Source: Pyricularia pennisetigena (lineage: Eukaryota; Ascomycota; Sordariomycetes; Magnaporthales; Pyriculariaceae). From it: a stretch of 64,000 nucleotides of DNA. A model generated the notes under the pieces. It did no database searches. It worked only from the letters and a program-made list of their open reading frames with translations, and was not told the DNA's origin. The first letter of the stretch is position 1; the number at the start of each line of letters is the position of its first letter. The position numbers and the translations under genes are program-made. Location: NCBI RefSeq assembly GCF_004337985.1, contig NW_021940918.1:3875285-3939284 (forward strand), in the 5' to 3' direction. Below are positions 56,110-64,000 of the stretch, one piece after another.

Positions 56110-57452
56110 CTTAACCTACGAGTAGGTCGTTATCGTTCAGCCTTTACTACTCGGGCGAACACCAAGATCTGATTAAGTTTCAATTAATTGCAGTTCCGTA
56201 TGAACGATCATGCTATGGGCTTCCAATCTATTAGTCCCCTCAAGGTTCGTATCGTAGTCATCCTGAGGGGCTATTGATTCTGAAAAGACGATTGCTTATT
56301 TTTAGTAAACTTGTTTTTTTTTTTCTTCTTAATCTTTCTCTCTTGCCTTTGAACAATGAGGCCCGGAACTGACTCGTTGATAAGCCGAAGAGTAAAACAA
56401 ACAGTTTACTAGCATTGCATTGATGTCAATTCACCTTTCAATGTGCATTTCGCAGAGCTTGATGTTGAATTTTGCTCCATTATGCAATGCCAGATTGGGC
56501 TCCAGTAATGCGGTTGTCTGCCCCCGGAAAGTAGGCCGAAGACTCGTCAGCGCTGACGCATGCAGCGGACCAATCAGCAAATAATTTAGCCTTTCAAACC
56601 GATAGATGTAAGCAGGACCTAGCATGTAATCATTCAGCCCCAGTGTTGAAATACTTGCAATCCCATCATTTTGAGACTTGTAAAAGAAAGCCAGAGTGGT
56701 CTAGCTAGTTGAAGTATTTGTTCTCAGTAAAAAGAACACAAGGACATAGCTTATTAAAGTACTGCATGTTGGAAGCTTTGGATGTTGGTGACTACCGGTA
56801 AAGCTCTTGAGGAATGTTCTGGGTACCATGCAAGAAGGAAGAACCTGGAAACATGAATAAAACATCAAGGGGCTGAGCTACGACAATGGCTTTGGTCAAA
56901 TATTGTATTTAAGCACTGTCGGTCAACTATAGTAAGGGAACCCAATTAATTGAACGTGTCCCGACTCGCTCCATCTCCGGTTGTCATGTTCCGTGGACCA
57001 AAGCCGCGTTTCCGATAGGATGAACTGAGGTTTAATGAGTCGAACGTGCTAAAAATAAAGCTATATTCAAGCAGAACGCAAGCTTTTCGGCTTGAGTCGG
57101 TTGACTCAATCTAAGTCTAAATACCAAAGTGGAACACATGAATGGGCTGGCGATGGATAACTGGCCTAAAGGGTGATCAGCAGGTTAGAACCTTGGTCAC
57201 CACAGGGGGAACCTGAAGTCAGCAAGTCAACATAACTCGCAGCAAGTAATTCCGCTTAAGAAAAAAAGGTTAATGCAACTTGCATACCGTTTCTTTGTTC
57301 CTGATTCGACTTTTGGTTCTATTGCTCACTTGAGTGATATTTATTTTGTTCTTATTTTTTGTTAACATGCCCCCCCGATTTTGAAGAAAAAAAGTGTTCC
57401 ATTGATTTCAAGTCATCCATTTTTTTTTGCTTTCTCTTTTTTTTTGCCTACA
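56110..57452. other. Gene-free, AT-rich spacer
   Basis: No gene is supported. A CCCCTCAAGG..CCTGAGGGG partial inverted repeat lies at about 56233-56262. A tRNA-like A-box string near 56691-56710 lacks a B box. The end is T-rich and acts as the leader of the next gene. Confidence 0.45.
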
Positions 57453-58565
57453 ATGCTTGTCAATTTTGTCATTTCTTGTATTGCGGTCGGCGCCGCGGCC
57501 ATGCCTACTGGTAAGCCCTTGCAAGACGGGGATATCAGTGCTGCCCAGGCCTCGTCACTAAGCCACAGCGATGGTCCAAGCCACATCGTGGCTCGCAGCC
57601 CGGCTCTTTGGGACAAAGTGAGGTCAAAGAAGAAGAAGCAGGATCTAAGGAACCTACGGCCCAAGGAACGGCGACCGCCCAAGAATGTAAACTGGGACGG
57701 GGAGATCGTTGTCGAGACACCGGGCACGGCGCCATCCATAGCAAGACCAATACGACCAGATGTCCCCATCTCGCAGGTGATGGCACCAGCACAACGCCCC
57801 GCCGCTGCCTCGTCACCACCACGTCCGCAACAGGAGTGGGTTCCGCATCCGTCCTATGCACCGGAAGACCCGGACACGTGGGAGAACGATGTGCCGCCTT
57901 CCCAGCAGGCGATACAGGCCGTAGAGGATTAAGAAAACGGCGTGTCCAACAACATGCACGGGCAGCAGTATCATTACGGCGGTGGCGCCCACGCGGCGAC
58001 TGGCTACGGCGGTGGTGCCCACTCGCAATCCGGCCACGGCGGTCTAGACTCGCATTACGGCGGCCCGTACGTAGAGTATGACTACGAAGGGCACTCGGGC
58101 TCTGGACACGGCGGCGGCCTGGCGGGCTTCGAATCGCCGCCTCGCCATGCTCATTCGCACAACGGTCCGTCCGGGCACCCGCACGCCCGGGCGGGGTATT
58201 CAGGCGCGAGCTCGCAGCAGGAGTCGTGGCAGCGTCCCCAGGGAGGGTACTTTTGGGAGCCCGGCGCGCCTCCGGCGTACGGAGGACATAGACCCCAGCA
58301 GGGTCAGGGGATATTGTCTGCCCTCGTGGAGGGCGGCACATCGATCTGGAGGACTACGGCACAGCTGGTTTCGGAAGCGTCGCAAAATTACCAGCAGTAT
58401 CAGCGGCCGCAGGGGTCGGGGTCCTACAGGCAGTCCGCACCAAGTCACGGGATGCACAGTTCCCCGAGCCAAAACCAGTTCCCGGCCTGGGCTTACGCAA
58501 GTGTACCCGGCGAAGGACCGCCCGGAAGAATCGTGAGTCCAAGTGAACTGAATCAACGCTGGTAG
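57453..58565 (+). pseudogene. Secreted Gly/His/Tyr-rich protein gene broken by one in-frame TAA
   Basis: Two open stretches lie in the same frame, 57453-57929 and 57933-58565, separated only by TAA at 57930-57932. The first encodes 159 aa: a signal peptide (MLVNFVISCIAVGAAA), a basic segment with a Lys run and an acidic, Pro/Gln-rich end. The second has no credible start near its beginning (first ATG at 57954, no signal peptide). It continues with about 200 residues rich in Gly, His, Ser, Tyr and Gln, such as YHYGGGAHAATGYGGG. A single substitution would explain the stop. A 45-nt in-frame intron (57921-57965, GTAGAG..GCAG) would also remove it, but its donor is poor. I do not recognise a family. 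The 159-aa form may still be made. Confidence 0.6.
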
Positions 58566-59279
58566 TGGTGGTGTGATTATCAGTTAGGGGTCAGNNNNNN
58601 NNNGGGGTTTATTTCTCTAGTTTGCTTGTACGCGGGCGCTTTTGTCGTTCTGGTCCTTAGCGTTTAGTTCCATGTTTCGCTTGTTGGTTTTTCTTTGTCT
58701 ATCCCAGGGTAGGTTGATAATTGCGGGCGCCTAAAAGTACAATTGGTTACAGCGAGCGTGGGGTTTGAACGCCTTCTTTGCCTTTGAACATAGTAGAAAT
58801 GGCTCAACACATTGCAGCTTACACAGCTCGAAATTAGTCACAACGCAGGCCTCAAAAATAGCAGATTGCTCGACGTGCTTCTTGTAAAGATTGCCAAGTG
58901 TTGACTTTGTATGGGCCAGACTATAATTACCAGTGTTTTTGTTCCCCACAACTAGAGTCTAGATGCACGCAGCACGTTTACTCCGTTCTCTCCAGGCCAA
59001 GACCAAAACACATTCATACAGCCAAAATCGCGGTGATGGGATGACTGTTAGCCCAGCGCCTATAGTTTGCTACTTTCAGCTTGCATATAATTTCCCAGCT
59101 CCCCATGCCAACAAATCCCTTATTCGGTTGTGACCCACAGCAGTCCGGCATGTCATAAATCCCAACTCCAAGGCCTGGTCTTGCCAAAATAATTAATTTG
59201 ATGTAAAACGCTCAGCCAGTCATCAGGGACTTTGACTACACTGGAATATATACAACTTTTCTTCTCAAGTCCCATGACT
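58566..59279. other. Spacer with 9-N gap
   Basis: No gene is supported. A 9-base N gap lies at 58595-58603, just after the stop of the Gly/His-rich frame. Confidence 0.5.
58595..58603. other. Assembly gap (9 N)
   Basis: Nine unknown bases about 30 nt after the stop codon at 58563-58565. They do not touch the coding frame but show local assembly uncertainty. Confidence 0.98.
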
Positions 59280-59886
59280 TTACCTGCCAGACTTGGCCGC
59301 CTCTTCCGACACCTCAGTCACGCTGCTTGGCGGTGCCAAGCCTTCAGCGTCAAGCCTCCCCGGGACATCCCTGGGGTTGCTGGAGTGTGTGCCTTTGAAT
59401 TGACTACCGCCAGGACCGGGCGGGTTCGAGCCGACGTTGTTCAGGGAGGCTTCCAAACCCTGCTTGAGGGGATCGTTGCTATCATCCCTCGACTCTACCG
59501 CGTTATCGGGGCCGAGGTTGCCTTTGCTCCTGGCCTTTCTGTAGTTTTTGTTCGTGTCATCTAGTCAGTCTAGGTTTTTTATGCTTTTTTGTTTCGTTTT
59601 CACTGCTTTTCCTCGGTGTGAAGGGAGGTAATCGGGAGTCTACGCACTGCGCTTCCTTGTCGGCAGCGTCCGGGTCGCCTTGGCGTCCCCGCGCAACCTC
59701 TGTCGTCAGGTCCTCTCCGTACCGCACCTCGGCGCCGGGGAACTTGTTCTCCGCCTTGGTGTCGACGCCTGCGTCGAAGTTGGCACCGGTCCGGAAGTCG
59801 TGTCCGACCTTTGCCTCGTACGTGTTGAGGTCCGCCTCGGCCTGGTGGGCGATCTTGTTGAGTTTGTTCTGGCTTGGAGCTGACAT
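59280..59886 (-). CDS. Conserved small hydrophilic fungal protein, two exons
   Basis: Exons 59886-59648 and 59538-59280 join in frame to 165 aa; the intron (59647-59539) has GTGCGT..CTACAG ends and a CTGAC branch site. The N-terminal MSAPSQNKLNKIAHQAEADLN, DAGVDTKAENKFPGAEVRYG segment and the C-terminal QFKGTHSSNPRDVPGRL part look like a small hydrophilic fungal family I have seen in ascomycete genomes without a function. The protein has no cysteine, signal peptide or membrane segment, and its composition (charged, Gly/Asn/Asp/Pro-rich) is like a stress or conidiation protein; that is inference. The unspliced frame runs into a low-complexity tail, and the opposite-strand frame at 59232-59564 is only its shadow. 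Confidence 0.72.
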
Positions 59887-62728
59887 TTTGAGAGGGTTTT
59901 TTATGTTTTGATTTAATCTAAATCAGGATGGTTTGGTATCTGATTGAACTGCACTCTAGCTGTACTCACAAAATAATCTCTCGTTATATACTTGTGTTCT
60001 CTTGCGCCCCTTGATCTTTGTTTGACGTCATGGAGTTGAGATCGTGATGAACGCTTGGGATTGTTCAAGCCTATCTTCCATATGATCTCAGTATGATTTA
60101 ATGGTGGGGAAGCGCAGCTCAGCGCGCCACGACAATGAAGTAATGGTGCCCAAGTATCAAATGGGGACTTTGCAGGGATTTCTATCCGTGTGAGTGCCAT
60201 TTGTGCGATTTTAAAACTAGATGGCCTCCCAAAGGAAGAAAAAAAAAAGAGCATTCTGTTCGACTTCTACGCCTTGAATCCTTCCCAGGAATCCCAACTA
60301 CGATTGCGACGCTTGTAAGTTGTGGTCCAATGCCCCATGCCGCCATCGGCTTCCCCGGTACAACCTCCCCACTCACGGGCCCACGCGGCCGGCTTGGTCT
60401 GGGTCGAAGCTGGGCATGGCCGTAATGCGCTCCAGGATAATGCGCTCGGAAAAAAAAAAAAGGAGAATATCCTTTACCTACCTGTAAAACAGCATGTCAG
60501 TATACTGCTTACGCGCAAAGTCGAAAATCATGCCGCTTACGTCAAATGCCCAATTGTTTTTGCCTTCCTTCGAATGTAACGGTCGGAGGATCCCACGCCA
60601 CATCCTTGCTGATGGACCTGGACGTGGCATCTGGATGTTGCGCTACCAACACTAATGAGGAGATGCTTTTGTGGAAGGGCAGGTCTCGATAGCGTGCGAC
60701 TTAGTTTTGAGACCCTGACACAGGGCTCATCCATATGAGCAGGCCTCGTGGCGCAACGGTAGCGCGTACGACTCCAGATCGTAAGGTTATCCGTTCAAAT
60801 CGGGTCGGGGTCACATATATCACATTCCATCAGCTTTTTGCCTTTTGACCACAATCGGCACCCGCCTCCGGCGTGATACCACGACGGCCCCAGCGACTCC
60901 TTTCCGTGTCCTTGGCGGCAAAAGTATTGAGACGCATGGGGCATTGTTTGTAATTGCGACAATTGTGGAAATGTTCGCTCCTACCTGTTGACAAGGTAAA
61001 AGCAGTATGGGCTGAAACTGGTCGCCTGGTTTGTGTTTGGGGTGAACGAAGATGAGTTGACATCGATTTCCTGTTGTCTTTTGCAGTGATCAGCCAGTTG
61101 AGAACCCTGAGCTGCACCTGCGGCCACCTAAGGAATGGTGGGCGTTTTTTCCCGCAGAGGATTGACCTCGGATTTGACCTCTGGGGGCATTGCCTCATTG
61201 TGCTTTTTTTTGTGCCTTTTTTGCCGTTGACGTGTAGCCAAAAATCTCCCGGAATGAGTTGACAAAATGGAGTAGGAGCCGATGTTCCAATAGCAAGGAA
61301 AAAGATTCGGCGACCTTTTGATAGCATTGTCTGTTGCTTCGCCATGCTACCATCCTATCCCCAAACCATATTCTTCGTACGTCATTCTGGTCTCTGCGGC
61401 AAAATGCAGTCCATACCTTGTCAGGACATGTACATAGAATACAGGAAAACTGACCATGACTGAACTTGACTTGTTGGAATAAAATAAAAGAGGAAAGAGG
61501 GGTTGGTGATGTAGCAAAATTGCTGCGACTGTATGTCTCGATCATGGGATGCGACTTCAAAAGTTCAAGCCCATGTGACTGACAAATCCTGTGACTGGAT
61601 ACCATGAGCAACTTGCCCTGCACCCTCCGGATCAATACAGTATTCTTTTACAGATAACCTGTCAAAGTTACCACACGGCAGCCTATCTTGTGGAAAAAGA
61701 AGAAACTGCAGAAGAGTCGGCCCTATAGGTCGGGCGATAGCTACAATCACAAAAGAAAACTAGGGATTTTAGTATGTTTTAGTATGTGACTGTATGTCAT
61801 GTCTAATCTGAGTGTCATGTGGTCACTTAATGGTGCTTGGTGAAAATTCCCATCCCTTGACAACTGCTCGATGGGTATTTGTAATTCCTGGGCTTGCGCT
61901 CCCTCCCAACGATCGATTATCTAGATCGGAACATGCCGAACTTTGGATCTGGGCCCTGGAATGTTAGTCCGATCCCCTTTTTTAGGGAATTGGAATCGAC
62001 GTCGCCTTCCCCAGCTGCTACTAGGGCCATAACAGCAAATGGCGGCAGACCGGTGCTGGTCTTGTTCATCGTAGCGGGTTTTCGGCTCAGGAGCCGCGCC
62101 ATTTTTGCCACCTTTGCCGCTTGGCCAAATGGAGCTAGCACCAGTGGCACTTTTCGTTGCCTGCTTTACGTAGCTCTGGATGGAATTGCATTCCAAGAGG
62201 GGAAAGGGGAAAAAAAAAAACGTCTTGTTCCCCGTCTTTTGCTCTAAAGATCCACTATTTCAGGGGAAAAGCTTTTTTGAAAAAGCTGGTCGGGTAGTAC
62301 TATTGGCAGTCCAACATGTTAACCAGGAATAAGCCGTTTTTAGGAGTAATTTTTTGTAAGCCACGTTAAAGGGGCGGCTCGATCTGGAATATTGTCGGCT
62401 ACGGAACCGCCGGGATGGGAGCACACTTGAGAAATTGTAGATCTGGTAGAGATTACAAGGTGTTACGCCTCAAGATGCAACTAATCTTCGGGGATGGCAA
62501 ATGGATAAATAGGCTCTGGCATCCAGTCTGGTTGAAAGATCCTTTACATGCAGCTCAACTCACAACTCATCCTCTCAGATCACCAGTCCTACAACATCAC
62601 AACATTCCTGATCATCATTCTTATATCTCTTCTTTTCTTCTTGAAGTCACTCGAGTTTCATCTGCCAAACCAATACAAACGTCATACCACTGAATCTCTT
62701 TTTCTCATCTTTCCACATCACCGCAATC
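59887..62728. other. 2.8 kb spacer containing tRNA-Trp
   Basis: Apart from the tRNA at 60742-60813 I support no gene. A-rich runs lie at 60239-60248 and 60448-60462. The last 200 nt, before the next gene, are CA/CT-rich like a fungal leader, and a TAAATAG TATA-like string occurs near 62505. Confidence 0.45.
60742..60813 (+). tRNA. tRNA-Trp(CCA)
   Basis: A complete cloverleaf without an intron: acceptor GGCCTCG/CGGGGTC (with G-U pairs), D stem GCGC/GCGC with AACGGTA loop, anticodon stem TACGA/TCGTA with loop CTCCAGA, and T arm ATCCG-TTCAAAT-CGGGT. The anticodon is CCA, tryptophan, with discriminator A. The internal promoter boxes are TGGCGCAACGG and GTTCAAATC. Confidence 0.92.
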
Positions 62729-63291
62729 ATGCAGGTACGAGCTCGCATTAGCCAAAAGAAAAACCAGCCCTACCCACCCACTTGATTGCCCAAAACTAAC
62801 AGAAAAAAAAAAAAAAAAACCGTTACCCCCCGTCACAGTTCTCAGCTACCAGCCTCATCATCCTCGCCACGGTCGCCTCGGCCGCGATGGTGGCCCCGCG
62901 CGCCGGGGACGCAGAGTACCCGACGACGGCGACGCTGACGCCCTTCCTGGCCCCGGCGTGCGAGGTGAGCAACCTGCTGCTCAAGCCGCTGTGCAACTTT
63001 GCGCCGATCGGCCTGGCGGACGGCAGCTGCGTCGACGTGACGCAGCCCTGCCCGGTCCACCCGCCGACGTCCTTCAAGGCCAAGCTCGACGAGGCCGCGA
63101 CCGGCTGCTACGTGACCGTCTTTCCCGACTTTGGCTGCGCGGGCGACCAGGTCGCCACCGCGGAGCTGACCACGGCCAACACCGTCTGCAACCAGTCGCC
63201 CTACCTCACCAAGCTCCTGACCGGGGGCGTCCTGTCGAGCGCCAGCCTGCTGCCTTTTGGGTTCAAGAGTGCCAAGCTGGTCTGCAACTGA
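62729..63291 (+). CDS. Small secreted protein with eight cysteines
   Basis: Exon 1 (62729-62734) encodes only Met-Gln and exon 2 runs 62839-63291. The intron (62735-62838) has GTACGA..TCACAG ends with a CTAAC branch site and an A18 run. The 152-aa product begins MQFSATSLIILATVASAA, a good signal peptide. The mature part has eight cysteines (PACEV, PLCNF, GSCVD, QPCPV, TGCYV, FGCAG, TVCNQ, LVCN), an even number that suits four disulfides. It is rich in Thr, Ala, Leu and Pro and ends AKLVCN. I do not recognise a family. It could be a cell-wall, surface or effector protein. GC-rich coding sequence contrasts with the AT-rich flanks. Confidence 0.8.
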
Positions 63292-64000
63292 GATGGAGGG
63301 AGGGTTTTTGGTTGGTGATGACTTTTTTTTTTTTTTGTTTGGGAATTGTACGTCTATTAGGGTTGGCTTTTTAGCATCGTTTGTGTTAGTTTGAATGATT
63401 TGTTGTCATTGTATCATAACTTGTACAACATAGGGACGCCCATTTTGAACATGTTGAACTGAATTCACATGAACTTTGTTCAAAGACATGCACTTCGAAA
63501 CAGAAATAATGCTTTTAGGAGGTATATTGCTTAATCACTATGCATTCCTAAGTTTGCTTCTTTGATCCATACACAACTCTTAAAAAAAGAAATATAGCAT
63601 TAAATTTGTAATTTTGTATCGCAGGTACCAAGTTTTAGCTTGGTGCGTCCGACCAATGCTGAGGCTGTAAATCTGGGAAAACTCAAGCAATTCCTCCACT
63701 TTGTTCAGCTATCGGTCTCTCCGATGATATATTACGCGGGGTTTATTATTACTACCGCGCATTGACAAATGACACTCAACGTGTCAAGGACTTTTGCATT
63801 GCTTTTTTAGCATGTCCGAGACACGACTACTATCAATTAAAATAGAGCATATTCCCTGTTTACACCAGATATCTAGCTCTTCACGGGAGCTATGATTTAA
63901 AGTAGTTGGATTTTCAAAGCGTTTGGCCTTGAAACTTGTACTCGTAGAAATTGTGGGACAGTTTCCTGTCACCTTCCCAGTTATGGACGCATTACTCCAA
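63292..64000. other. Right-edge flank, no gene
   Basis: This holds the 3' UTR of the secreted-protein gene (a T12 run near 63323-63334) and then AT-rich sequence without recognisable coding or RNA genes. Confidence 0.5.

Noticed and set aside
56690..56780. tRNA-like string with AGTGGTCTAGCTAG
   Set aside because: It has an A-box-like word but no GTTCRANNC B box and no cloverleaf.
59232..59564. 110-codon plus-strand frame
   Set aside because: It lies opposite exon 2 of the conserved two-exon gene, whose spliced product is coherent.
1..64000. CRISPR arrays, operons, riboswitches or other bacterial systems
   Set aside because: Spliceosomal introns and eukaryotic families show fungal nuclear DNA, and I saw no spaced direct-repeat array.

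Overview
The window is a nuclear contig segment from a filamentous ascomycete. Most genes are broken by short introns (about 60-150 nt, plus some of 45-160 nt range) with GT..AG ends and CTAAC/CTGAC/CTAAT branch sites. Intergenic regions are long and rich in poly-A/poly-T. Recognisable products are fungal: sphinganine C4-hydroxylase, TCTP, separase, Kri1, a DUF5321 protein, Zn2Cys6 factors and a Dal5-type permease. Gene content, small secreted proteins and homopolymer-rich spacers suggest a Sordariomycete, plausibly a member of the Magnaporthales; that placement is inference. Three stretches of N (36389-36417, 38242, 58595-58603) show it is a draft assembly.

Left half (1-35.7 kb) is mostly conserved housekeeping genes in divergent or convergent pairs. 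It opens with 4 kb without a recognisable gene. Then come SUR2 (-), TCTP (+, seven exons, two of them micro-exons), a proline-rich protein (-) with a GC-AG intron, a mitochondrial-type cation diffusion facilitator (-), a SIRT4-like sirtuin (+), a DUF5321 inner-membrane protein (-) and separase (+, 2142 aa). After a 5.8 kb gene-free spacer come a 1115-aa Zn2Cys6 factor (+), KRI1 (-) and a Rab5-type GTPase (+).

Right half (36-64 kb) is more accessory. It holds an apparently C-terminally truncated MFS permease, a DUF2264 protein, a four-helix membrane protein, a SET methyltransferase, a tRNA-Glu with an intron, and a short Zn2Cys6 factor whose ATG follows a 30-A tract. It also has a cysteine-free secreted protein, an AT-rich island with a tiny secreted protein carrying two CX3C motifs and Kex2-type sites, a GH78 rhamnosidase, and a degenerate element with terminal inverted repeats. 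Then follow a secreted Gly/His-rich gene broken by one in-frame TAA, a conserved two-exon small protein on the minus strand, a tRNA-Trp and an eight-cysteine secreted protein.

I see no single gene cluster or operon-like system. The most interesting items are the secreted/effector-like genes in and around the AT-rich, transposon-scarred 46-58 kb region, the gene with the premature stop, the paired perfect hairpins near 36.15-36.22 kb, and the TCTP micro-exons. Coordinates for spliced genes run from start codon to stop codon; exon positions are in each entry. All splice models were checked by hand for frame but not against transcripts.
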